The notes beneath the pieces are model-generated. The model was not told the DNA's origin and ran no database searches. It worked only from the letters and a program-made list of their open reading frames with translations. This document shows, piece by piece, positions 8,041 to 15,026 of a stretch of DNA of 64,000 nucleotides (positions are counted from its first letter, which is position 1; every line of letters begins with the position of its first letter). Position numbers and translations under genes: made by a program. Origin of the DNA: Prescottella equi (GTDB lineage: Bacteria > Actinomycetota > Actinomycetes > Mycobacteriales > Mycobacteriaceae); contig NZ_JAIVAH010000004.1 of NCBI RefSeq assembly GCF_020171745.1, positions 124,001 through 188,000 of the forward strand, written 5' to 3'.

Positions 8041-8053
8041 GACAACTGTTTTC
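8041..8053. promoter_or_regulatory. Zur-type box 2 upstream of rpmB
   Basis: GACAACTGTTTTC is the reverse complement of GAAAACAGTTGTC, which differs from box 1 at two central positions only. Two such sites in opposite orientation fit independent zinc-dependent repression of the two divergent operons. Confidence 0.65.
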
Positions 8054-8088
8054 AACAACCCGCCGTTCGTGGCCGGAAAGGAGCCCCC

Positions 8089-8325
8089 GTGTCCGCTCAC
8101 TGCCAGGTGACCGGCAGACGCCCCGGCTTCGGCCGATCCGTGTCGCACTCCCATCGACGGACCAGTCGGCGCTGGAACCCCAACATCCAGAGCAAGACGT
8201 ACTTCCTGCCCGGGGAGGGCCGCCGCGTCACCCTGCGCGTGACACCGAAGGGCATTCGAACGATCGACCGCGACGGCATCGAAGCCGTCGTCGCCCGCAT
8301 CCGGGCGTCCGGAGAGAAGGTCTGA
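8089..8325 (+). CDS. rpmB2: Ribosomal protein L28, zinc-free paralogue
   Basis: The 78-aa product has the L28 signature ([21 protein letters not shown], then [19 protein letters not shown]). It carries a single Cys and none of the CxxC pairs of the zinc-binding form, so it belongs to the C-minus class made when Zur is derepressed. The GTG at 8089 is preceded by GGAAAGGAG. It is the first gene of a tight four-gene operon (spacings of 3-9 bases), transcribed away from the CobW-like gene over the two Zur-type boxes. Confidence 0.95.
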   Translation: MSAHCQVTGRRPGFGRSVSHSHRRTSRRWNPNIQSKTYFLPGEGRRVTLRVTPKGIRTIDRDGIEAVVARIRASGEKV

Positions 8326-8330
8326 AAACC

Positions 8331-8495
8331 ATGGCAAGCAACGAGATCCGCCCGCTCACCAAACTCGTCTCGACGGCGGGAACCGGCTACCGCTACTACA
8401 CCCGGAAGAACCGGCGCAACGACCCCGATCGGCTGATACTCCGCCGCTACGACCCGGTGGTTCGCCGACACGTCGACTTCCGAGAGGAGCGCTGA
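8331..8495 (+). CDS. rpmG2: Ribosomal protein L33, zinc-free paralogue
   Basis: This 54-aa 50S protein contains [20 protein letters not shown] and [19 protein letters not shown], a full-length L33. No cysteine remains, so the zinc ribbon of standard L33 is absent. ATG 8331 lies five bases after the rpmB2 stop. It is expected to replace the zinc-binding L33 under zinc limitation and is cotranscribed with rpmB2, rpsN2 and rpsR2. Confidence 0.95.
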   Translation: MASNEIRPLTKLVSTAGTGYRYYTRKNRRNDPDRLILRRYDPVVRRHVDFREER

Positions 8496-8498
8496 CCC

Positions 8499-8804
8499 GT
8501 GGCGAAGAAATCGAAGATCGTCCGGAACGAACAACGCAAGGTGATCGTCGCGCGCTACGCGCCGCTCCGCGCGGAACTGAAGGAGACGATCCGGCGTCCG
8601 TCCAGCACGCCGGAGGAACGCGCCGCAGCACAGTTTCTGCTGGCAGGGCTGCCGCGGGACGCGAGTCCGGTACGATTGCGCAATCGAGACACCGCGGATG
8701 GACGTCCGCGCGGTCACCTGCGAAAGTTCGGCCTCTCCCGCATACGGGTACGCGAGATGGCCCACCGCGGGGAGCTGCCAGGCGTGCACAAGTCGAGCTG
8801 GTAA
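8499..8804 (+). CDS. rpsN2: Ribosomal protein S14, zinc-free paralogue
   Basis: The 101-aa product is the long S14 type: it starts [13 protein letters not shown], contains a central [23 protein letters not shown] insertion, and ends [21 protein letters not shown]. The short zinc-binding S14 is about 61 aa with two CxxC motifs, and here there is no cysteine. GTG 8499 lies three bases after the rpmG2 stop, with GAGAGGAG upstream. It is a 30S component for zinc-poor conditions. Confidence 0.95.
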   Translation: MAKKSKIVRNEQRKVIVARYAPLRAELKETIRRPSSTPEERAAAQFLLAGLPRDASPVRLRNRDTADGRPRGHLRKFGLSRIRVREMAHRGELPGVHKSSW

Positions 8805-8813
8805 GGAAGAACA

Positions 8814-9068
8814 ATGGCAGTCAAGAGATCACCGTCGAGGAAGCCGCGCGGCGAGCAGGGCCGCCGCCCCAAGAAGAACCCGCTGTTCGCGGCCAAGATC
8901 GAGTACGTCGATTACAAGGACGTCAACCTGCTCCGCACGTTCATCTCGGATCGCGGCAAGATCCGCAGCCGCCGCGTGACGGGCCTGACGCCGCAGCAGC
9001 AGCGCCAGGTCGCCATCGCCGTGAAGAACGCCCGCGAGATGGCGCTCCTTCCCTTCACCAGCCGCTAG
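8814..9068 (+). CDS. rpsR2: Ribosomal protein S18, zinc-free paralogue
   Basis: The 84-aa product has the S18 core ([21 protein letters not shown], then [31 protein letters not shown]) and no cysteines. It is the last gene of the operon. ATG 8814 follows GGAAGAAC, and a strong GC-rich hairpin starts eight bases after the stop. It replaces standard S18 when Zur repression is lifted. Confidence 0.95.
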   Translation: MAVKRSPSRKPRGEQGRRPKKNPLFAAKIEYVDYKDVNLLRTFISDRGKIRSRRVTGLTPQQQRQVAIAVKNAREMALLPFTSR

Positions 9069-9076
9069 ACACTTCC

Positions 9077-9117
9077 CCGAGAGGCCGCGCAGTCCGAGTG
9101 ACCGCGCGGCCTCTCGG
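9077..9117 (+). terminator. Rho-independent-type hairpin after rpsR2
   Basis: A perfect 14-bp stem (CCGAGAGGCCGCGC with GCGCGGCCTCTCGG) with a 13-base loop closes the ribosomal-protein operon. The downstream sequence lacks a clear T-run, as is common in actinobacteria. Confidence 0.8.
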
Positions 9118-9158
9118 CGTTCCGGGCGAGTGCCGCACGGACCGTCGCCGCTGCACGC

Positions 9159-9164
9159 TAGATT
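9159..9164 (+). promoter_or_regulatory. -10 element (TAGATT) of the FecB-like gene
   Basis: TAGATT ends 6 bases before the GTG at 9171, with no Shine-Dalgarno sequence between, fitting a leaderless transcript. No Zur-like GAAAA/TTTTC repeat is seen in the 53 bases between the upstream terminator and the start. Confidence 0.5.
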
Positions 9165-9170
9165 CTCCGG

Positions 9171-10358
9171 GTGTCGTTTTCGTTCCGTACCGCTGTTCTT
9201 CTCGCCGCGACTGCCCTGACCGTGGGCGGTGTCGCGGCGTGCTCGTCCGATGGCTCGGGTGATTCCGCGTCCGCCGCCGGCGCCGACTGCATCACCGACT
9301 TCGATGCGAGCACCGACTACTTCCCGGACAAGCAGACCGTCGAGTACGCCGAGAACTTCGACATCGAGTACCACAACTCGTACCAGGTGGTGACGGTCCG
9401 TCAGCCGGGTCAGGCCGACGAGTCGTACGTGCTCACCCGGTGCGGCGCCCCGGCGCCCGAGCTGACCGGCGATCTCGCCGACGCGCAGCAGGTATCCACG
9501 CCGGTGACCAGCCTGTTCGCCGAGTCGACCACCCACCTGCCCAGTCTCGAAGCCCTCGGCAAGCTCGACGTGCTCACCGGTTTCGCGAGCGCCGACTACG
9601 TCTACAGCGAGGCCGCGCGCGAGCACATCGCCGACGACGGCGTCACCCAGTTCGCCACCGCCGGGCAGGTCGACGCGGAGGCCGTCGTCGCGCAGGCGCC
9701 GCAGGCGTTCGTGACCGGCGGCTTCACCGATCCCGCCTTCGCGGTGATCGAGCGCTCGAAGATCCCGGTCCTCGACAACTACGACTGGCTGGAGACCGAC
9801 CCGCTGGGCCGCGCCGAGTGGATCAAGTTCTTCGCGGCACTCACCGGCACCGAGCAGCAGGCCACCGAGGCGTTCGACGGGATCGTCTCCGAGTACGGCA
9901 AGTACACGACGCTCGCCGCGAACGCCGAGGCCGCGCCGATCGTGCCGGGTCTGCCCTACCAGGGCGCCTGGTCGGTGCCGCTGGCCAGCTACTCCAACGC
10001 CCTGTACTCCACCGCCCGCATCACGCACCCGTGGATGACGGAGCCTGGCACCGGCAGCCTGCAGACCGACCTCGAGACGGTGTTCGCGAAGGCCGGTGGG
10101 TACCCGCTGGCGATCAGCACGTCGTCGAACAAGACCAAGGCCGAGGCGATCGCCGCCGAACCGCGGCTCGCCGAGTTCGCGGCGTTCCGCGACGGCCAGG
10201 TGTGGACGTCGTCGGCGCGGATGACCGACGCCGGCGCGCTCGACATCTACGAGCAGGGCGTGCTGCGACCCGATCTGGTGCTCGCCGATCTCATCGCGAT
10301 CGCCCACCCGGGCCTGCTGCCCGGTCACGAGTTCACCTTCTACCGCCAGCTGCAGTGA
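9171..10358 (+). CDS. FecB/BtuF-type substrate-binding lipoprotein
   Basis: This is the extracytoplasmic binding protein of an iron-siderophore, haem, cobalamin or other metallophore ABC importer. The 395-aa product has a lipoprotein signal with lipobox VAAC (C24) followed by a Ser/Gly/Asp linker. A class III periplasmic-binding fold covers about 115-385, with LEALGKLDVLTGFASADYVYS and RPDLVLADLIAIAHPGLLPG as recognisable parts. GTG 9171 is preceded by a -10 element. It overlaps the permease start and forms a three-gene operon. Its position next to the zinc-starvation island raises the possibility of zinc or zincophore uptake, but the sequence alone does not identify the ligand. Confidence 0.88.
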   Translation: MSFSFRTAVLLAATALTVGGVAACSSDGSGDSASAAGADCITDFDASTDYFPDKQTVEYAENFDIEYHNSYQVVTVRQPGQADESYVLTRCGAPAPELTGDLADAQQVSTPVTSLFAESTTHLPSLEALGKLDVLTGFASADYVYSEAAREHIADDGVTQFATAGQVDAEAVVAQAPQAFVTGGFTDPAFAVIERSKIPVLDNYDWLETDPLGRAEWIKFFAALTGTEQQATEAFDGIVSEYGKYTTLAANAEAAPIVPGLPYQGAWSVPLASYSNALYSTARITHPWMTEPGTGSLQTDLETVFAKAGGYPLAISTSSNKTKAEAIAAEPRLAEFAAFRDGQVWTSSARMTDAGALDIYEQGVLRPDLVLADLIAIAHPGLLPGHEFTFYRQLQ

Positions 10359-11392
10359 ACCGCACCGCCGCTGCCGTCACCGCGCTGGTCGCGTTCGTCG
10401 TCGCGGCCACGATCCTCGCGGTGTCGGTCGGGTCGGTGACGATCCCGTTCGGCACCACCGCGCGCTACCTGTTCACCGGTGACGCGGGATCCGAACGCTG
10501 GACCACGCTGATCGCGGACATCCGCCTGCCCCGCGTGGTCACCGCTGCGTGCGCGGGCGCGGCGCTCGCGGTCGCCGGCCTGCTGATGCAGACGCTGTTC
10601 GCGAACCCCCTCGCCGACCCGTACATCCTCGGGGTGTCGTCCGGCGCGAGCCTGGGTGTCGCGCTCGTGGTGCTGGGCTCCGGCACCGGCGCCGGTGTCT
10701 TCGCCGCCGTCGCAGGCACCGGCCGGCTGGGCGTCGCGGCGGCCGCCGCGATCGGCGCGCTGGCGGTGCTGCTGCTCGTGCTCGCCATCTCGCGCTGGAT
10801 CCGCTCGGTCGTCACGCTGCTCATCGTCGGTGTGATGGTCGGGTCGGTCACCAGCGCGATCGTCTCGCTGCTGGTCGCCTTCTCGCAGCCCGCGCAGATG
10901 CAGCAGTTCATCCTGTGGACCCTGGGGTCGTACGCGGGCGCGTCGTGGTCGGACCTGCGGGTGCTCGTGCCTGCCGTGATCGTCGGTATCGCGCTGGCCG
11001 CGACGCTGGTGCGGCCGCTCAACGCGATGCTGCTCGGCGAGGACTACGCCCACTCGATGGGCGTCCACCTGGTCCGCACCCGCACGATCGCGATCACGGC
11101 GGCGGCGCTGCTGGCCGGTGCCGTCACCGCATTCTGCGGCCCCATCGCGTTCCTCGGCATCGCGGTTCCGCACCTCGCCCGGCTCGCGCTCGGCACGTCC
11201 GATCATCGGATCCTGCTGCCCGGCGCCGTGCTGATGGGCGCCGGAGTGTCGCTGCTGTGCTCGGTGGTCGCCCAGTTGCCCGGACGGGACGGCGTCCTGC
11301 CGCTCAACGTGGTCACCGCACTCGTCGGCGCCCCCGTCGTGATCCTCGTGCTGCTGCGGTCGCGGCGCGCGCAGGCCGGGAGCGTCTCATGA
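10355..11392 (+). CDS. FecCD-family ABC transporter permease
   Basis: The 345-aa product is the membrane subunit of the importer and probably acts as a homodimer. It has about ten TM helices and the FecCD signature ANPLADPYILGVSSGASLGVAL. The cytoplasmic coupling segment AFCGPIAFLGIAVPHLARLALG contacts the ATPase. GTG 10355 overlaps the binding-protein stop by four bases (GTGA), showing translational coupling, and homology begins there. Its own stop overlaps the ATPase start as ATGA. Confidence 0.93.
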   Translation: MNRTAAAVTALVAFVVAATILAVSVGSVTIPFGTTARYLFTGDAGSERWTTLIADIRLPRVVTAACAGAALAVAGLLMQTLFANPLADPYILGVSSGASLGVALVVLGSGTGAGVFAAVAGTGRLGVAAAAAIGALAVLLLVLAISRWIRSVVTLLIVGVMVGSVTSAIVSLLVAFSQPAQMQQFILWTLGSYAGASWSDLRVLVPAVIVGIALAATLVRPLNAMLLGEDYAHSMGVHLVRTRTIAITAAALLAGAVTAFCGPIAFLGIAVPHLARLALGTSDHRILLPGAVLMGAGVSLLCSVVAQLPGRDGVLPLNVVTALVGAPVVILVLLRSRRAQAGSVS

Positions 11393-12165
11393 CACTGGTC
11401 CTCGACGACGTGACCGTCGGCTACCCGGGCCGTCCGGCGCGCACGATCCTGCGGGACGTGCGGCTGACCGCGCACGCCGGCCAGGTCACGGCCCTGCTCG
11501 GCCCCAACGGCGCGGGCAAGTCGACGCTGCTTCGGTCGGTGGCCGGACTGCAGCGGGTACTCGGCGGGTCGGTGCTGCTGGACGGCGACGACGTCACGAA
11601 GCTGTCCCCGGCGCACCGCGCGCGGAGGATCGCGGTGGTCCTCACCGACCGCGTCGACGGCGGCCTGCTCACCGGCGGCGAAGTGGCCGCGCTCGGACGG
11701 CTCCCCCACCAGGGCTTCACGTCGCGGCTCAGCGCAAACGAAAAGCAGTTGATCGCCGAGAGCCTCGACCGGTTGGGCGCCGCCGATCTCACCGACGTGC
11801 GCCTGCACGAGATGTCCGACGGTCAGCGCCAGCGCATCCTCATCGCGCGGGCCCTCGTGCAGCAACCGGCGCTGCTGGTGCTCGACGAGCCGAGCGCGTT
11901 CCTCGACGTGGCCGCCCGGGTCGAACTGTTGGCGCTGCTCGACGAGATCGCCACCGACACCGGGATCACCGTGCTGCTGTCGACGCACGACGTCGAGCTG
12001 GTGCTGCGCACGTCGCAGCACGTGTGGCTCGCGGCCGGCGACGGCACCGTCGTCGACGGCAGTCCCGCCGCCCTGGTCGAATCGGGCGCCATCACACGGG
12101 CCTTCGACTCGCGGCGCGTCCACTTCGACGCGCGCGACGGAATCTTCCGCCTGGGGGACATCTAG
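11389..12165 (+). CDS. ABC transporter ATP-binding subunit (FecE/BtuD type)
   Basis: The 258-aa ATPase powers the FecBCD-type importer. Walker A is GPNGAGKS (residues 38-45), the signature is the variant MSDGQRQRILIARAL, Walker B is LLVLDEPSAF, and the switch His is in LSTHDVELVL. The ATG overlaps the permease stop by four bases. MSDGQ rather than LSGGQ is seen in this siderophore and cobalamin transporter class. The gene ends the operon and converges on the minus-strand genes at 12182. Confidence 0.94.
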   Translation: MTLVLDDVTVGYPGRPARTILRDVRLTAHAGQVTALLGPNGAGKSTLLRSVAGLQRVLGGSVLLDGDDVTKLSPAHRARRIAVVLTDRVDGGLLTGGEVAALGRLPHQGFTSRLSANEKQLIAESLDRLGAADLTDVRLHEMSDGQRQRILIARALVQQPALLVLDEPSAFLDVAARVELLALLDEIATDTGITVLLSTHDVELVLRTSQHVWLAAGDGTVVDGSPAALVESGAITRAFDSRRVHFDARDGIFRLGDI

Positions 12166-12181
12166 CGGACACCGCGCCAGG

Positions 12182-12496
12182 TCAACCGGATTGCGGGCTG
12201 TCCCGCTCGGCGATGAACAGTTCCATCATGGCCGCCGACCTGTCGGCCGGGCTGCCTTCAGTGAAGATGGCGTCCACCAGTTCTGTGACAGGAAGTGGCT
12301 CGGCGATCTCGTCGAACCGATCGCTGACCCGTCCCAGCCGCAATCGGTCGCTGGTATCGACGCAGTCGAGGATGCGTCGAACGTCGTCTCGGTCGGCCAC
12401 CCAGGACGTCGTCCCCATCGCCTTGAGAACATCGGCGATGGAGACCCAGTCCTCGAACGCACGCATCTCGTCGAGGACCAGCTCCGTCAGGTTCAT
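12182..12496 (-). CDS. Hypothetical protein, 104 aa, helical
   Basis: Not recognised. ATG 12496 gives a soluble acidic 104-aa protein starting MNLTELVLDEMRAFEDWVSIADVLKAM. The pattern (AFEDWVSIADVLKAMGTT, then DDVRRILDCVDTSDRLRLG) resembles a winged-helix or DNA-binding-like helical repeat, but this is only a visual impression. No signal peptide or metal motif is seen. It lies 17 bases downstream of the cold-shock-like gene and is probably cotranscribed with it. Confidence 0.6.
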   Translation of the reverse strand: MNLTELVLDEMRAFEDWVSIADVLKAMGTTSWVADRDDVRRILDCVDTSDRLRLGRVSDRFDEIAEPLPVTELVDAIFTEGSPADRSAAMMELFIAERDSPQSG

Positions 12497-12513
12497 CGCC
12501 TCAGCTCCCGTCG

Positions 12514-12738
12514 TCACAGGTCCAGCGGATCCACCCGGACCGCACGGAATCGGAACCCGTCCTGCTCCGCGAGTTCCCAGTCGAGTTCGACTGCGGCTCC
12601 CACCGTCAACGCGCGGTAGCCGGTCCCCTCGATGTTGCTGAAGTGCGCCCAGCATCCACCGGGTGTTTCAGGAGAGTCCAGAACTCCCCATCCCAGCTCA
12701 CCGTGCCACTCACGTACCGTTGCCGTCGTCCGCCCCAC
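12514..12738 (-). CDS. Cold-shock-domain-like small protein
   Basis: The 74-aa product has the length and strand pattern of CspA-type single-stranded nucleic-acid-binding proteins: WHGELGWGVLDSPETPGGCW, then AHFSNIEGTGYRALTVGAAVELDWE. The usual aromatic RNA-binding motifs (KGFGFI and VFVHF) are altered to GWGVLD and CWAHF, so binding may differ from classical Csp proteins. The start is GTG 12738. Short minus-strand genes of unknown function lie on both sides. Confidence 0.72.
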   Translation of the reverse strand: MGRTTATVREWHGELGWGVLDSPETPGGCWAHFSNIEGTGYRALTVGAAVELDWELAEQDGFRFRAVRVDPLDL

Positions 12739-12778
12739 GGCACCGAGGATGCCACGATCCGATCGTCGGAGGCGTCGA

Positions 12779-13174
12779 TCAGGCGTCCGCGTCGTTCTCC
12801 GGCTCCGGCCTCGGCGCGATCTCGTGGAACATCGCGTCGGACGACACCCACTTGCCGGTGCTGATCAGTTCGGCGATCACGAGGTCGAACGCGTCGGCGA
12901 GCCATTCGTGACGCGCCCGGACGAGTTCGATGTCACCCGTCGATTCGTCCGGTGTCTGCTCGAAGAATCGCACCAACCAGAAGTCTCGCGCGTCGGGGTC
13001 GCTGCTCAGGCCGTGTTCGGTATTGGTCGCGAGCACGTACATCCCGAAGGCGAAGTCGACCCGGATCGCGTACTCGCCGCCGATGTTGACGACGTTGGTG
13101 GGTCGATGCGTCGCGGCGGCCAGCGCGGTCAACGCGTCGGCGTAGCGGTCTGCGTGTTCCTGTGTGCGTGGCAC
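12779..13174 (-). CDS. Hypothetical protein, 131 aa
   Basis: Not recognised. The protein is acidic and soluble, starting at GTG 13174 (MPRTQEHADRYADALTALAA). Its middle (EYAIRVDFAFGMYVLATNTE, then FWLVRFFEQTPDESTGDIEL) looks like a beta-rich domain of immunity or SMI-type small proteins, but the resemblance is weak. Helices fill the C-terminal third, which ends Asp/Glu/Pro-rich. It belongs to the same minus-strand cluster as the cold-shock-like gene. Confidence 0.6.
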   Translation of the reverse strand: MPRTQEHADRYADALTALAAATHRPTNVVNIGGEYAIRVDFAFGMYVLATNTEHGLSSDPDARDFWLVRFFEQTPDESTGDIELVRARHEWLADAFDLVIAELISTGKWVSSDAMFHEIAPRPEPENDADA

Positions 13175-13223
13175 TCGATCGTCCTCTTCGGTTGGCGCGG
13201 GATCGGACTCGGCGGTCTCGCCA

Positions 13224-13544
13224 CTACACGGCCGATTCGGCCGCCGCCCTCAACCGGGCGTTCTCTGCGCTCAGCTGGTCGCGCTCGTCCTCGAGCGCCA
13301 GGATCAGTCCGATGCCGGTGAGGTTGACCCCGAGCGCGACGAGTTCACTGATCCGGGTCAGCCGGTACAGGTCGTCCTCGCTGTACCGGCGGGTGCCGCC
13401 CGAAGTGCGCGACGGCGTGATCAGTCCGCGGCTTTCGTACAGACGAAGCGTCTGCGGACCGATACCGGACAGCTCCGACGTCACCGAGATGCCGTAGACG
13501 CCACGCTTCGAGCGTGAAGATTCCTCCGGCGGTTGAATTCCCAC
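13224..13544 (-). CDS. MerR-family regulator, HspR-like
   Basis: The 106-aa regulator has a MerR-type winged helix (LSGIGPQTLRLYESRGLITPSRTSGGTRRYSEDD) and a short helical tail. The wording (SELSGIGPQTLRLYESRGL, then GVNLTGIGLILALEDE) is close to HspR, the repressor that binds HAIR elements upstream of dnaK and clpB. No chaperone gene is adjacent, so its targets are unknown. GTG 13544 is the best start, although homology begins nearer GVYGISVTSEL. It is divergent from the AEC transporter over 145 bases. Confidence 0.8.
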   Translation of the reverse strand: MGIQPPEESSRSKRGVYGISVTSELSGIGPQTLRLYESRGLITPSRTSGGTRRYSEDDLYRLTRISELVALGVNLTGIGLILALEDERDQLSAENARLRAAAESAV

Positions 13545-13689
13545 GAAACGAACGGTAGCAGTGCCGGACACGCCGAATGAGCAGCGGCTCGTGCAACCGG
13601 CCCGGCGCGGCGCGGCGACGGCCCGCGAGTAGAGTTCCCCGCGGTATGTGCAGTTCAGCGGCGCCTCGGTAGATCGGCGGATGTAGGCA

Positions 13690-14616
13690 GTGTCGGGTGT
13701 GGTCGCAGGCTTCACGGTCATCTTCGTCGTCATCGCGATCGGGTACTTCCTCGGTCGCAGCGGCACTCTCGGCGAGCACGGGCAGTTCGTACTCAGCCGG
13801 CTCGTGTTCTTCGTCGCGACGCCCGCGCTGCTGTTCGACACCCTCGCGAACTCCGACCTGTCGGTGGTGTTCTCCCCCACCCTCGCGGTCGCGGCAGCCA
13901 CCGCCTTCGCGGTCGCCGGCCTCTATCTCGTGATCGCGAAGCTATGGCTGCGCCGGCCACTGCCGGAACTGACTATCGGCGCGCTCTCGTCGTCGTACGT
14001 GAACTCGGCGAACCTCGGCATCCCCATCGCCGTCTTCGTGCTGGGCGATGCGTCGTTCGTGGCGCCGCTGCTGCTGTTCCAGATCATGATCTTCTCGCCG
14101 ATCGCGCTGACCGTGCTCGACGTCAGCACGATGCGTCAGGGCGCGTCCCGGCTCGAGACGATCACCGCGCCGTTCAAGAACCCGATCGTGCTCGCCGGCG
14201 CGGCCGGCCTCGCGGTGGCCGTGTCGGGGTGGACGGTGCCCGAGGCGCTGATGCAGCCGTTCCGGCTCATCGGCGGCGCCTCCGTCCCCGGCGCCCTGCT
14301 GGCCTTCGGCCTGTCCCTGTACGGGGTGCGGGTGCTCGAGAAGGGTGCGAGCCCGCGCCGCGACGTCGCGCTCGCGTCGGTCCTCAAGATCTGCGTGCAG
14401 CCGGTGCTCGGTTACCTGATGGCCCGCTACCTGCTGGGCCTGGAGGGCCACGAACTGTTCGCGATCGTCGTCGTCTCGACACTGCCCACCGCGCAGAACG
14501 TGTTCGTCTACGCCAGCCGCTACCAGCGCGGCATGGTCCTCTCCCGTGACGCGGCCTTCGTCACCACGCTGGCATCGATCCCGGCGATCGCGCTCGTCGC
14601 GGCCCTGCTCACCTGA
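13690..14616 (+). CDS. AEC-family (auxin efflux carrier-type) transporter
   Basis: The 308-aa integral membrane protein has about ten TM helices. It carries the AEC hallmarks: a Gly-rich first helix followed by GRSGTLGEHGQFVLSRLVFFVATPALLFDTLA, and SSYVNSANLGIPIAVFVLGD in the crossover region. Bacterial members export or exchange organic anions such as malate, and the substrate here is unknown. It starts at GTG 13690. The VOC gene follows after 16 bases but has its own -10-like CATACT. Confidence 0.88.
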   Translation: MSGVVAGFTVIFVVIAIGYFLGRSGTLGEHGQFVLSRLVFFVATPALLFDTLANSDLSVVFSPTLAVAAATAFAVAGLYLVIAKLWLRRPLPELTIGALSSSYVNSANLGIPIAVFVLGDASFVAPLLLFQIMIFSPIALTVLDVSTMRQGASRLETITAPFKNPIVLAGAAGLAVAVSGWTVPEALMQPFRLIGGASVPGALLAFGLSLYGVRVLEKGASPRRDVALASVLKICVQPVLGYLMARYLLGLEGHELFAIVVVSTLPTAQNVFVYASRYQRGMVLSRDAAFVTTLASIPAIALVAALLT

Positions 14617-14632
14617 TGACATACTCGATGCC

Positions 14633-15019
14633 ATGAAGATCAGCCTGACCAGCGTGTATGTGGACGATCAGGACAAGGCCCTCGCCTTCTACACCGACGT
14701 CCTCGGCTTCATCAAGAAGAACGAGATCCCTCTCGGCGAACACCGGTGGCTCACGGTCGTCTCGCCCGAGGAGAGCGACGGCGTCGAACTGGTGCTCGAG
14801 CCCGACCAGCATCCGGCCGCGAAAGTGTTCAAGGAAGCCCTCGTCGCCGACGGCATCCCGTTCACCGCATTCACCGTGCCGGACGTCCGGGCCGAGTACG
14901 AGCGGCTGAAGGAACGCGGCGTGGTCTTCACGCAGGAGCCCCTGCAGATGGGCCCGGTGACCGTCGCAGTCCTCGACGACACGTGCGGCAACCTCATCCA
15001 GATCGCCAGTCAGGGCTGA
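14633..15019 (+). CDS. VOC / glyoxalase-like domain protein
   Basis: The 128-aa product is a single vicinal-oxygen-chelate domain made of two beta-alpha-beta-beta-beta units: MKISLTSVYVDDQDKALAFYTDVLGF starts the first and VAVLDDTCGNLIQI ends the second. Members include glyoxalase I, dioxygenases and resistance proteins; this small stand-alone type is usually of unknown substrate. ATG 14633 is chosen because homology begins there and CATACT lies 7 bases upstream, giving a leaderless transcript. It converges on the VWA gene. Confidence 0.88.
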   Translation: MKISLTSVYVDDQDKALAFYTDVLGFIKKNEIPLGEHRWLTVVSPEESDGVELVLEPDQHPAAKVFKEALVADGIPFTAFTVPDVRAEYERLKERGVVFTQEPLQMGPVTVAVLDDTCGNLIQIASQG

Positions 15020-15026
15020 CGCGCCG

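Noticed and set aside
9118-9170. Zur box in the FecB-like promoter
   Set aside because: No GAAAA/TTTTC-type inverted repeat is present in this short gap.
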